From Teichococcus aerophilus (GTDB taxonomy: Bacteria > Pseudomonadota > Alphaproteobacteria > Acetobacterales > Acetobacteraceae): a stretch of 64,000 nucleotides of DNA. Made by a program: the position numbers and the translations under genes. Position 1 is the stretch's first letter. Every line of letters starts with the position of its first letter. The notes beneath the pieces were generated by a model. That model had not been told where the DNA came from. It worked only from the letters and a program-made list of their open reading frames with translations, and searched no databases. The DNA lies in contig NZ_JACTVA010000003.1 of NCBI RefSeq assembly GCF_014490485.1, positions 62,001 to 126,000 on the forward strand, given 5' to 3'. Shown piece by piece: positions 8,307 through 17,003 of the stretch.

Positions 8307-10583
8307 TTGAAACCGGGCGTCGGGACAGAGTATCACCCGGCGCCTCGCGCGCCCGAGGGGTTGGCTGAGCCTACCCTGCCACCGCATGTCGAGACGCCGG
8401 GCACCGAACTCGCCCGGCGCGTCGCGGCCTACGATCCCCGCGCCGATGTCGCGCTGATCGAGGCCGCCTACGACCTCGCCGCCACCGCCCACGCCAGCCA
8501 GGCGCGCGAGAATGGCGACCCCTACATCACGCATCCGCTGGCCGTCGCCGGCATCCTGGCCGGATACCGGTTGGATACCGCAACCATCTGCACCGCGCTG
8601 CTGCACGATGTGGTGGAGGATACCGGCGTTTCCCTGGCCGAGCTGGAAAAGAAGTTCGGCACCGACATCGCCAAGCTGGTGGATGGCGTCACCAAGCTGA
8701 CCCGGCTGGAACTGCAGTCCGAACGCACCAAGCAGGCGGAGAATTTCCGCAAGCTGGTGCTGGCGATGAGCGAGGATATCCGCGTCCTCATCGTCAAGCT
8801 GGCCGACCGCACCCATAACATGCGCACCCTGCACTACGTGCCGAAGCCCGAGAAGCGGGCGCGCGTGGCGCGGGAGACGATGGAGATCTACGCCCCGCTC
8901 GCCCAGCGCATCGGTATGGATGCGGTGAAGACCGAGTTGCAGTCGCTCTCCTTCCGTGAATTGCAGGGTGATGCGTACCAGACCATCACCGCCCGCCTCG
9001 CCTTCCTGCGCGGCCAGGGCGCCGACCTGATCGACGAGGTCGCGGCCGACCTGCGGGCCAAGATGTCCGAGGCCGGGGTGCCGTTGCTCGAGGTCACGGG
9101 GCGGGAGAAGTCGCCCTACTCCATCTGGATGAAGATGCACGAGAAGAAGGTGGAGTTCGAGCAGCTCTCGGACATCATGGCCTTCCGCGTGCTGACGACC
9201 GACAAGGCGAATTGCTACGTGGCGCTGGGCGCCATCCATTCCGCCTATCGTGTCGTGCCCGGGCGCTTCAAGGACTACATCAGCACCCCGAAATCCAACG
9301 GCTACCAAAGCCTGCATACCGGCGTGACGGTGCCCGAGCGCCGCAACGCCAAGATCGAGGTGCAGATCCGCACCCCGGCGATGCACGAGGTCGCCGAGTA
9401 CGGCGTAGCCGCGCACTGGATGTACAAGCAGGGCGCGCCGGACGAGAACGGCCAGCCCACCGTCAAGAAGCGCCGCTACCCCTGGGTCAAGGAACTGCTG
9501 GAGCTGCTGGAGACAGCGGACGAGCCGCAGGACTTCCTAGAGCACACCAAGCTCGCCCTGCACCAGGACCAGGTCTTCTGCTTCACGCCGAAGGGCGACC
9601 TGATCGCCCTGCCCCGTGGCGCCACGCCGATCGACTTCGCCTACCAGGTGCATAGCCAGGTCGGCGATGCCTGCGTCGGCGCCAAGATCAACGGCCGCAT
9701 CGTGCCGCTGCGCCACCAGCTGGAAAACGGCGACCAGGTGGAGATCATCACCGCCCGTGGGGGCACGCCGAACCCGGCCTGGGAACGCTTCGTCGTCACC
9801 GGAAAGGCCAAGGCGCGCATCAAGCGCTTCGTCCTGGCCCGGCAGCGTGGCGAGTTCCAGGAACAGGGCCGCAGCGCCATCGCCAAGGCCTTCCGCCAGG
9901 AAGGGCTAGATTTCAGCGAAAAGCAGGTCGAGCCGGCCATCAAGGCCTTCAAGCAGCCCAGCTTCGAGGATCTCTGCGTCGCCGTCGGCAACGGCAACAT
10001 CACGCCGCGCGAAGTGCTGCACGCCGCCTACCCCGAATTGCGCGGCCCGCCCCGGCTGCAGGAGAACCTGCTCACCCGCGCCCGCGGCAAGCCCGGTTCC
10101 ACCGTCATGCGGACGGAACGGCGGCGGGAAGCTTCCTCTGGCATCACCGGGCTGGTGGCCGGCATGGCCGTGCAGTTCGCCGGTTGCTGCCACCCCGTGC
10201 CGGGGGACCGCATCGTCGGCATCGTCACCACCGGCAAGGGCGTGACGGTCCACAAGAACGACTGCCACAGCCTGGAGGCCTTCGCGGCGACGCCCGAGCG
10301 CTTCATCGATATCGACTGGGATTACGAGGCCGGCTCCGGCGGCGGCCACCTGGCGCGGCTGGAGGTGGTGACCAGCAACGAGGACGCGGCCATCGCCGCC
10401 ATGACGGTGGCCATCGCCAAGCAGCAGGGCAAGCTGCACAATCTGCGCTTCACCCACCGCGCGGCCGATTTCGCCGAGGTGATGGTGGATCTGGAAGTGT
10501 CCGACCTGCGGCACCTCTCCCACGTCATCGCGGCGTTGCGAACCTGCCCGGGCATCACCCAGGTGGACCGCGCCAAGGCCTGA
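8307..10583 (+). CDS. rsh: Bifunctional (p)ppGpp synthetase/hydrolase (Rsh)
   Basis: This RelA/SpoT homolog makes and degrades the alarmone (p)ppGpp. Domains in order: an HD hydrolase domain (HASQAR...YITHPL, LLHDVVEDT), a synthetase domain with GRFKDYIS and KSNGYQSLHT, a TGS domain (FCFTPKGDLIALPRGATPIDFAYQVH) and a C-terminal ACT domain. The RFKD loop is the RxKD type found in bifunctional enzymes rather than the acidic ExDD type of synthetase-only RelA. The start is uncertain. I take the TTG at 8307, which gives 758 residues. A TTG at 8361 and an ATG at 8217 inside rpoZ are alternatives; conserved sequence begins near 8400. Confidence 0.93.
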   Translation: MKPGVGTEYHPAPRAPEGLAEPTLPPHVETPGTELARRVAAYDPRADVALIEAAYDLAATAHASQARENGDPYITHPLAVAGILAGYRLDTATICTALLHDVVEDTGVSLAELEKKFGTDIAKLVDGVTKLTRLELQSERTKQAENFRKLVLAMSEDIRVLIVKLADRTHNMRTLHYVPKPEKRARVARETMEIYAPLAQRIGMDAVKTELQSLSFRELQGDAYQTITARLAFLRGQGADLIDEVAADLRAKMSEAGVPLLEVTGREKSPYSIWMKMHEKKVEFEQLSDIMAFRVLTTDKANCYVALGAIHSAYRVVPGRFKDYISTPKSNGYQSLHTGVTVPERRNAKIEVQIRTPAMHEVAEYGVAAHWMYKQGAPDENGQPTVKKRRYPWVKELLELLETADEPQDFLEHTKLALHQDQVFCFTPKGDLIALPRGATPIDFAYQVHSQVGDACVGAKINGRIVPLRHQLENGDQVEIITARGGTPNPAWERFVVTGKAKARIKRFVLARQRGEFQEQGRSAIAKAFRQEGLDFSEKQVEPAIKAFKQPSFEDLCVAVGNGNITPREVLHAAYPELRGPPRLQENLLTRARGKPGSTVMRTERRREASSGITGLVAGMAVQFAGCCHPVPGDRIVGIVTTGKGVTVHKNDCHSLEAFAATPERFIDIDWDYEAGSGGGHLARLEVVTSNEDAAIAAMTVAIAKQQGKLHNLRFTHRAADFAEVMVDLEVSDLRHLSHVIAALRTCPGITQVDRAKA

Positions 10584-10598
10584 GGTTATGCCAACCCG

Positions 10599-11009
10599 AT
10601 GATCATTGGTCTCGGCAACGACATCGTCGATATCCGCCGTATCGAGCAGACCCTGGCCCGGCACGGCGACCGCTTCATCCAGCGCGTCTTCACCCAGCTG
10701 GAGCGCCGCAAGGCGGACAGCCGGACGGAGAAGCTCCGCGCCGCCACCTACGCCAAGCGCTTCGCGGCAAAGGAAGCGGCCTCCAAGGCTCTCGGCACCG
10801 GCTTCCGCCAGGGCGTGTTCTGGAAGGACCTCGGCGTGGTGAACCTTTCCACCGGCCAGCCTTCCCTGCGGCTGACCGGCGGCGCCGCCGCGCGGCTGGA
10901 CGCCATCACCCCCACTGGCTTCGGCGCGCAAATCAGCCTGACCATGACGGACGAGTATCCCTACGCCCAGGCCGTCGTCATCATCTCAGCCGTCAAGCTG
11001 TTCCCATAG
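10599..11009 (+). CDS. acpS: Holo-[acyl-carrier-protein] synthase
   Basis: AcpS moves the 4'-phosphopantetheine arm from CoA to apo-ACP. The 136-residue protein begins [16 protein letters not shown], in which the Asp of GNDIVD binds magnesium. It carries the second signature [18 protein letters not shown]. Length is normal. It lies 15 bp after rsh and in the same direction, so it is probably cotranscribed. In many alphaproteobacteria acpS is next to lepB-rnc-era; here those genes are about 7 kb downstream. Confidence 0.95.
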   Translation: MIIGLGNDIVDIRRIEQTLARHGDRFIQRVFTQLERRKADSRTEKLRAATYAKRFAAKEAASKALGTGFRQGVFWKDLGVVNLSTGQPSLRLTGGAAARLDAITPTGFGAQISLTMTDEYPYAQAVVIISAVKLFP

Positions 11010-11074
11010 GGCGTAATCCTCGCCGGCTCGGCGGATAACGCCGCCCGTACCAGGATGCGGCAGGGCGGCCTGAC

Positions 11075-11470
11075 CTAGTCTCCCAGGCGGAATGCGTCGG
11101 CAATCCGGCGCATCCGCCCTTCCGCATCCAACAGCAAGACATCGAAGCGCATCCCGGCCTCGCCATGCCCGGGATGGCCGGCCAGCCAGATCTCGGCGGC
11201 CGCCATCAGCCGCTGGCGCTGCCGCCGGCCCAGCGAATAGGCCGCGTCGGACAGGCTGGCGCGTGCCTTGACCTCGATGAAGGCCAGCAGCCCCTCCCGC
11301 TCCGCGATCAGGTCGATCTCGCCGGCGACGGTGCGGACGCGCTGGTCCAGCACCTGCCAGCCATCCTCGGCCAGGCGGGCGGCCATCTTGGCTTCGGCGA
11401 AGCGGCCCCGTGCCTCGGCGGCGGTGCGCAGGGCGGTGGCGTCGGGGGGAAAGGCAGCGTGTCGGGGCAT
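11075..11470 (-). CDS. YraN/UPF0102 family nuclease-like protein
   Basis: A small UPF0102 (YraN) protein of 131 residues when started at the ATG that encodes MPRHAAF. Upstream in-frame codons up to 11533 are not conserved-looking. The family shares a restriction-endonuclease-like fold, and its hallmark is visible: AGEIDLIAEREGLLAFIEVKAR, where Glu, Asp and the EVK triad would form the active site. Cellular function is unsettled; the family is often near ribosomal RNA methyltransferase rsmI, which is not seen here. It is convergent with acpS. Confidence 0.85.
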   Translation of the reverse strand: MPRHAAFPPDATALRTAAEARGRFAEAKMAARLAEDGWQVLDQRVRTVAGEIDLIAEREGLLAFIEVKARASLSDAAYSLGRRQRQRLMAAAEIWLAGHPGHGEAGMRFDVLLLDAEGRMRRIADAFRLGD

Positions 11471-11544
11471 GGCGCATTGTTTCGTCACCGGCGCGCCACC
11501 GCAACCGGCTGGCACCCGGCCGCGACGCAGCATAAACCAGGGGC

Positions 11545-13953
11545 ATGCAGCGACACACCGGGCGGCTTCGTCGATTCCTCCTGCGCGGCCTGTACTGGGT
11601 CGTCGGCCTGCTGGTCGTCGCCGCGGGCGGCATCGCCGCGCTGTTGTGGTTCACCCTGCCGCCGCGCGATGGCCGGTTCGACCTGCCCGGCCTCGGTGCG
11701 CCGGTGGAGATCGTGCAGGACGCCTACGGCATCCCCCGCATCACCGCCGTCAACGAGCTGGATGCCGCCGCCGCGCTGGGCTGGCTGCATGCGCGGGACC
11801 GCATGTTCCAAATGGAGCTGATGCGCCGGAACGCTTCAGGCCGCTTGGCCGAGATCGCCGGGCCGGTGGCGCTGCGGCTGGACCGCTTCAACCGCACGCT
11901 CGGCCTCGCGCAGAGCGCCAAGGCCGACTACGCCGCCTTGCCCGAGGGCACACGCGCCATGCTGGACGCCTATGCCAAGGGGGTGAACGCCTGGCTGGAG
12001 GCGCGCGGGCGGCTGGCGGCACCGGAATTCCTCATCATGGGCGTGCCGGAAGCGTGGCAGCCCTCGGACAGCCTCCTCTGGGCCAAGACCATGGGCCTCT
12101 GGCTCTCCGGCAACTGGCGGCAGGAGCTGAACCGTGCCCGCCTTGCCACCCTGCTGCCGCCCGAGCGGCTGGAGGAGCTGTGGCCGGCGGATGAAAGCAT
12201 GGGCCGCGCCGACGTCGCCGCTCTGCCACCGTCCGCGCAACTGGCCCGGCTGGCGGCGGCGGTGCCGGAATTCCCGTTGGATGCGCCGCTGCCCTCCAGC
12301 GCCTCCAACGCCTGGGCGGTGTCCGCCGCCCGCTCGGCCACCGGGCAGCCGCTCCTGGCGTCCGACCCGCATCTGGGCTTCCAGGCGCCCATCCTGTGGT
12401 ACCTGGCGCGGATCGAGATCGCCGCCGCGCCCGGCCAGCCGGCGCGGCTGCTGGCCGGCGCCACCTCGCCGGGCATTCCGTTCATGGTCATCGGGCGCAA
12501 CGCCCAGCTCGCCTGGGGCTTCACCACCACCCATTCCGACACCCAGGACCTGTTCATCGAGCGCCCCGCCGGCCCAGATAGCTACGAAACGCCGGACGGC
12601 CCGCGCCCCTACACGATCCGTGAGGAGCGCATCGCCATCCGTGGCCAGGCGCCGGAAACCCTAAGGGTGCGAGAGACGCGGCACGGCCCGGTAGTCAGCG
12701 ACCTGGAAGGCAACCGGCCGGATGGCACCGTGCTGGCCCTCTCCATGGCCAGCCTGGCGCCGGGCGATACGGCCGCCGCCGGGCTGCATGCCATGAACCG
12801 CGCCGGCAGCCTGGCCGAGGCCAGGGCCGCCGCCGCGCTGATCACCGCCCCGGCGCAGAACCTGATGGTCGCCAGCAGCCAGGGCGGCATCGCCATGTAC
12901 CTGACCGGCCGCACCCCCGTCCGCCGTTCCGGGGATGGCACCCTGCCCGCCCCGGGCTGGGACGGCAGCCATGACTGGACCGGCTTCGTGCCGTTCGACA
13001 GCATGCCCCACAGCGAGAATCCGGCCAGCGGCGTGCTGGTCAACGCCAATAACCGCGTGCAGCCCGCCGGGGCGGAACCCTATCTGGGCCGCGACTGGTT
13101 CGGGGACTGGCGCTTCCAGCGCATCCACCAGTTGCTGGCCCAGCGCCAGCAGCACGCGCCGGAGGATTTCGCCGCCATCCAGCGCGATACGCTCAGCCTG
13201 TTCGCGCAGGAAATGCTGCCGGCCCTGCGCCGCATTCCCCGCCCCCAGGGCCCCGCCGGCGGCGTGCGGGACCTGCTGCTGGGCTGGAACGGAGAGATGG
13301 CGGCCGACATGCCGCAGCCGCTGATCTTCGCCGCCTGGTGGCCGATTGCCACCCGCATGGCGCTGGCGGCCGGCGGCGTGCCGGAAGGCGCCTGGCCGGT
13401 CACGCCGGAATTCCTCCGCTTCGTCCTGGCCGAGGATGGCCGCGGCGCCCACTGGTGCCGCCCGGTGGGCGAGGCGCCGGTGAGCGGAGCGGCGGCGGGC
13501 GATGCCTGCGGCGCCCTGGTGGCCAAGGCGCTGGAGGATGCGACGGCGCAGCTGGTCCAGGCCTATGGTCCGGACCCCTCTTCCTGGCGCTGGGGCACCG
13601 CGCACCAGGCGGTGTTCGACCATCCGCTGCTGCGCTTCGTGCCGCTGCTGGGGGACTGGACGCGTATTTCGGTCCCGCGCGGCGGCGATGGGCAGACGGT
13701 GGATCGCGGCTACACCGGCAGCCGGGATTTCACCAATACCCAGGGGCCCGGCCTGCGCTCGGTGTTCGACCTCGCCTCGCCCCAGGGGGCCTATGGCGTC
13801 ATCGGCACCGGGCAGTCGGGCAATCCGCTCTCCACCCAATGGTCGGACCAGGCGCCGGTCTGGGGTGGAAGGGCGCCGGATGGCAACCTGCTGCTGCCAC
13901 TGGGCGCGGTGCCGGACCGCAGCAGTGGAATCCTGCGGCTGGAACCGGGCTGA
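11545..13953 (+). CDS. Penicillin acylase family protein (Ntn hydrolase), membrane-anchored
   Basis: An 802-residue precursor of the penicillin/acyl-homoserine-lactone acylase superfamily. An N-terminal basic segment and one hydrophobic helix (about residues 14-36) should export or anchor it in the inner membrane facing the periplasm. The alpha region includes GIPRITAVNELDAAAALGWLHARDRMFQME. The self-cleavage site and catalytic Ser lie at SNAW, Ser254, giving an alpha part of roughly 250 residues and a beta part of about 550. GRNAQLAWGFTTTHSDTQDL is the conserved oxyanion-region block. The substrate could be a cyclic or acylated amide, or a quorum signal; sequence alone does not decide. Confidence 0.88.
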   Translation: MQRHTGRLRRFLLRGLYWVVGLLVVAAGGIAALLWFTLPPRDGRFDLPGLGAPVEIVQDAYGIPRITAVNELDAAAALGWLHARDRMFQMELMRRNASGRLAEIAGPVALRLDRFNRTLGLAQSAKADYAALPEGTRAMLDAYAKGVNAWLEARGRLAAPEFLIMGVPEAWQPSDSLLWAKTMGLWLSGNWRQELNRARLATLLPPERLEELWPADESMGRADVAALPPSAQLARLAAAVPEFPLDAPLPSSASNAWAVSAARSATGQPLLASDPHLGFQAPILWYLARIEIAAAPGQPARLLAGATSPGIPFMVIGRNAQLAWGFTTTHSDTQDLFIERPAGPDSYETPDGPRPYTIREERIAIRGQAPETLRVRETRHGPVVSDLEGNRPDGTVLALSMASLAPGDTAAAGLHAMNRAGSLAEARAAAALITAPAQNLMVASSQGGIAMYLTGRTPVRRSGDGTLPAPGWDGSHDWTGFVPFDSMPHSENPASGVLVNANNRVQPAGAEPYLGRDWFGDWRFQRIHQLLAQRQQHAPEDFAAIQRDTLSLFAQEMLPALRRIPRPQGPAGGVRDLLLGWNGEMAADMPQPLIFAAWWPIATRMALAAGGVPEGAWPVTPEFLRFVLAEDGRGAHWCRPVGEAPVSGAAAGDACGALVAKALEDATAQLVQAYGPDPSSWRWGTAHQAVFDHPLLRFVPLLGDWTRISVPRGGDGQTVDRGYTGSRDFTNTQGPGLRSVFDLASPQGAYGVIGTGQSGNPLSTQWSDQAPVWGGRAPDGNLLLPLGAVPDRSSGILRLEPG

Positions 13954-14012
13954 AACGCCACTCCCCTGTTGCGCCCAGCCGCGCGGGCGGGGAAAGTACG
14001 GTGAGGAACGTC

Positions 14013-14759
14013 ATGCTCCACCGCACCACCCGCCGCCCGCAATTCTTTTACACGACCGCCCCGATGCCCTGCCCTTACCTGGCCGGCCGCACCGAACGGA
14101 AGATCGTGACCGAGCTGACCGGCCCGGACTCGGAGAAGCTGCATGACCGGCTCTCCCGCGCCGGGTTCCGCCGCAGCCACAACATCGCCTACTCGCCGGT
14201 CTGCCCGGGTTGCCAGGCCTGCATCCCCATCCGCATCCAGTGCGAGCGCTTCCAGCCGGACCGGACGCAGCGCCGCGTCGCCCGCGCCAATACCGGGCTG
14301 CGGGTGCACGAGGCCACCAGCCGTGCCACGGCCGAACAGTTCGCGCTGTTCCAGCGCTACCAGCAGGCCCGCCACAATGACGGCGACATGGCCTCTATGG
14401 GTTTCTACGACTACCGCGCCATGGTGGAAGACACCCCCATCACCACCGGCATCGTCGAGTTCCGGGACGAGGAAGACCGCCTCGTCGCCGGGTGCCTGAC
14501 GGACTGGCTGAGCGACGGGCTCTCCGCCGTCTATTCCTTCTACGACCCGGCGCTGGAGCGGCAGTCCCTCGGCACCTTCATGGTGCTGTGGCTGGTGCGG
14601 CGGGCGCTGCAGCTGGGCCTGCCCTATGTGTACCTGGGCTACTGGGTGCCGCAGAGCCGGAAGATGGCCTACAAGGCCCGCTTCCAGCCCAGCGAGATCC
14701 TGACCGGCGGCCATTGGCGCCGGATGCAGGACAGCGACATCGTTCAGGTCACCGAATAG
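14013..14759 (+). CDS. bpt: Aspartate/glutamate leucyltransferase (Bpt)
   Basis: Bpt attaches leucine from Leu-tRNA to proteins with N-terminal Asp or Glu, marking them for ClpS/ClpAP degradation. The 248-residue protein shows the family blocks FYTTAPMPCPYLAGRTERKI, RRSHNIAYSPVCPGCQACIPIRI, SAVYSFYDPALERQSLGTF and YVYLGYWVPQSRKMAYKARF. The ATG at 14013 is chosen because GAGG lies six bases upstream; a GTG at 14001 is possible. The gene overlaps the 3' end of epmA by 16 bp in convergent orientation. Confidence 0.93.
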   Translation: MLHRTTRRPQFFYTTAPMPCPYLAGRTERKIVTELTGPDSEKLHDRLSRAGFRRSHNIAYSPVCPGCQACIPIRIQCERFQPDRTQRRVARANTGLRVHEATSRATAEQFALFQRYQQARHNDGDMASMGFYDYRAMVEDTPITTGIVEFRDEEDRLVAGCLTDWLSDGLSAVYSFYDPALERQSLGTFMVLWLVRRALQLGLPYVYLGYWVPQSRKMAYKARFQPSEILTGGHWRRMQDSDIVQVTE

Positions 14760-15805
14760 GGCCAGCGGCCGAGCCAGAGCACGTCCTCGATGCTCTCCAC
14801 CCCCGCCGCCAGCATGGCCAGCCGGTCGAAGCCCAGGGCGATGCCGGCGGTGGCGGGCATGCCGTGGCGCAGGGCGGCCAGGAAATCCTCGTCCACCGGC
14901 CAGCCCTCGCCATAGAGGCGCTGGCGTTCCGCCACGTCGCGGGCGAAGCGCGTGGCCTGTTCCTCGGCCTCCGTCAGCTCGTCGAACGCATTGGCCAGCT
15001 CGATGCCGGCGACGAACAGCTCGAACCGCAGGGCGACGCGCGGGTCGGTTGGGTCACGCCGCGCCAGGGCGGCCTGCGGGGCGGGCCAGTGGGTCAGGAA
15101 GGTGGCCCGGTCCCGGCCCAGGGCGGGCTCGATACGCTCCAGCAGCAGCCGGAAGAACAAATCCTCCCAGCCCTCGCCGTCCCTCGGCGCGAAGCCGGCG
15201 GCGCGGGCGGCGAGGCGCAGGGCCTCTGCGTCGCCCTCTCCCGCCGCGTCCAGCGTCGCCAGGATGTCCAGCCCGTTGCAGTGGCGGGCGAAGGCTTCCG
15301 CGAGCGTTAGCCGCTCGAAGGACTGGGTCAGGTCGGTGCGCACGCCGGCGAAGGAGACCTGCTGGGGCAGAACGGCCCGCACGAAGGCCTCGGTCTCCTC
15401 CATCAACGCCGCCAGGTCGGCGCCGGGGCGGTACCATTCCAGCATGGTGAATTCCGGCCCGTGGCGGGGCGAGACCTCGCCATTGCGCCAGACTCGCGCA
15501 ATCTCGAACACCGGCCCGGCCCCGGCCACCAGCAGGCGCTTGATGGCCAGCTCGGGCGAGGTCCGCAGCCACAGCGCCTGCTCCTCGCCCTCCAGCATCG
15601 GGCGGAACAGGGTGCGGAAGGCGGAAAGATGCACTTCCATCCCCGGCACCGGCACCAGGGCGGGCGTCTCCACCTCGGTGTAGCCGCGCGTGGTGAAGAA
15701 GGCGCGGGTCTCGCCCAGCAGGGCGGCGCGGCGGCGCAGGGCGGGCAGGCGGGCGGCGAAGCGGGCGGGCGACCATTCGGGGGTCAGGGTGGCGTCATCG
15801 GGCAT
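14744..15805 (-). CDS. epmA: EF-P (R)-beta-lysine ligase (EpmA/GenX/PoxA family)
   Basis: EpmA is a truncated class II lysyl-tRNA synthetase paralog that loads beta-lysine onto a conserved lysine of elongation factor P. The 353-residue frame has class II motifs: the TRGYTEVETPALVPVPGMEVH segment near the start, FEIARVWRNGEVSPRHGPEFTMLEWY (motif 2), and GIALGFDRLAMLAAG (motif 3). It lacks the tRNA anticodon-binding domain of true LysRS. The ATG at 15805 (MPDDATL) is chosen over an upstream in-frame ATG. It diverges from epmB with only 38 bp between, so the two modification genes probably share a promoter region. The efp gene is not in the window. Confidence 0.93.
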   Translation of the reverse strand: MPDDATLTPEWSPARFAARLPALRRRAALLGETRAFFTTRGYTEVETPALVPVPGMEVHLSAFRTLFRPMLEGEEQALWLRTSPELAIKRLLVAGAGPVFEIARVWRNGEVSPRHGPEFTMLEWYRPGADLAALMEETEAFVRAVLPQQVSFAGVRTDLTQSFERLTLAEAFARHCNGLDILATLDAAGEGDAEALRLAARAAGFAPRDGEGWEDLFFRLLLERIEPALGRDRATFLTHWPAPQAALARRDPTDPRVALRFELFVAGIELANAFDELTEAEEQATRFARDVAERQRLYGEGWPVDEDFLAALRHGMPATAGIALGFDRLAMLAAGVESIEDVLWLGRWPYSVT

Positions 15806-15843
15806 TGCGGCGGCGGTGCTTCCAGGCGTAAGGCCGCGCGACC

Positions 15844-16932
15844 ATGCCCGACGGTGCCCCCCTTTTGAAGCCACGCACGCTGCGTGACCCCGCCGCCCTG
15901 GTCGAAGCCGGCCTGGTGCCGCCCGGCGCCGAGCCCGCCCTGCGCCGCGTGGCCGAGCATTTCGCCATCGCGGTGACACCGGCCGTGCAGGCGCTAATTG
16001 ACCCCGCCGACCCCGCCGACCCCATCGCCCGGCAATACGTACCGGATGCGGCCGAGCTGGTGACCCTGCTGGCCGAGCGCAGCGACCCGACCAGTGACGC
16101 CCCCTTCACCCCGGTGAAGGGCGTGGTGCACCGCTACCCGGACCGCGCCTTGCTGAAGCCGCTGCTGGCCTGCCCGGTCTATTGCCGCTTCTGCTTCCGG
16201 CGGGAGGTCGTCGGCCCCGATGGCGGCCTGTTGACCGAGGCGGAGCTGGATGCCGCCCTCGACTGGTTCGCCGCCACGCCGCAGGTAAAGGAGGCAGTAC
16301 TGACCGGGGGCGACCCGCTGATGCTCTCGCCCCGCCGGCTGGCATATATCGTGCGCCGGCTCTCCGCCATTCCGCACCTGGACATCATCCGCCTGCATTC
16401 CCGCGTACCCGTCGCGGCGCCGGAGCGGGTGAACGAGGCGCTGGTGGGGGCGCTGGAGAGTGAGAAGGCGTTGTTCCTCTGCGTCCACGCCAACCACGCA
16501 CGGGAGTTCTCGCCTGCCGCCAAGGCCGGTATGCGGGCGCTGACGCGCGGCGGCGTCGCCCTGCTGGGGCAGAGCGTGCTGCTGCGTGGTGTGAACGACA
16601 GCGCACAAGAGCTTGAAAACCTGTTCCGTGCCATGCTGGCGTCCCAGGTGAAGCCCTACTACCTGCACCAGCTGGACCGCGCCCCCGGCACCGCCCGCTT
16701 CGAGGTGCCGATCGCCGAAGGTCGCCAGTTGTTGCGCCAGTTGCGTGGCCGGGTCTCCGGCCTTGCCTGGCCGACCTATGTGCTGGACCTGCCGAATGGC
16801 GCCGGCAAGGCACCGCTGGGGCCGGACTTCGCGCAGGAGGCCGCGCAGGCCTGGCTGATCGACGGGCCGCTGGATCACGCCCAGCACCACTATCCGGTCC
16901 GCAAGGACGACGCGCAAGAAGCTGAATTTTAA
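15844..16932 (+). CDS. epmB: EF-P beta-lysylation protein, lysine 2,3-aminomutase family (EpmB)
   Basis: A radical SAM, PLP-dependent aminomutase of 362 residues. The iron-sulfur signature CPVYCRFCFRR (CxxxCxxC) follows the YPDRALLKPLLA stretch. AVLTGGDPLMLSPRRLAYIV is the SAM-binding block. EpmB turns alpha-lysine into (R)-beta-lysine for EpmA. Free-standing lysine 2,3-aminomutases of catabolism are longer and share the fold. The divergent epmA partner makes the EF-P role the better reading. Residues near 54-60 contain a DPADPAD stretch encoded by a short in-frame DNA repeat. Confidence 0.93.
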   Translation: MPDGAPLLKPRTLRDPAALVEAGLVPPGAEPALRRVAEHFAIAVTPAVQALIDPADPADPIARQYVPDAAELVTLLAERSDPTSDAPFTPVKGVVHRYPDRALLKPLLACPVYCRFCFRREVVGPDGGLLTEAELDAALDWFAATPQVKEAVLTGGDPLMLSPRRLAYIVRRLSAIPHLDIIRLHSRVPVAAPERVNEALVGALESEKALFLCVHANHAREFSPAAKAGMRALTRGGVALLGQSVLLRGVNDSAQELENLFRAMLASQVKPYYLHQLDRAPGTARFEVPIAEGRQLLRQLRGRVSGLAWPTYVLDLPNGAGKAPLGPDFAQEAAQAWLIDGPLDHAQHHYPVRKDDAQEAEF

Positions 16933-17003
16933 GCAATTATACTCGCGAGACGCTGATCCGCGCGGGGCCTTCCGCTTCGCCGGGAATGCGTTAACCTGGG
17001 CCT

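Noticed and set aside
16000-16025. Short DNA repeat of CCGACCCC units
   Set aside because: It is in frame inside epmB and encodes the DPADPAD stretch found near this place in the family.
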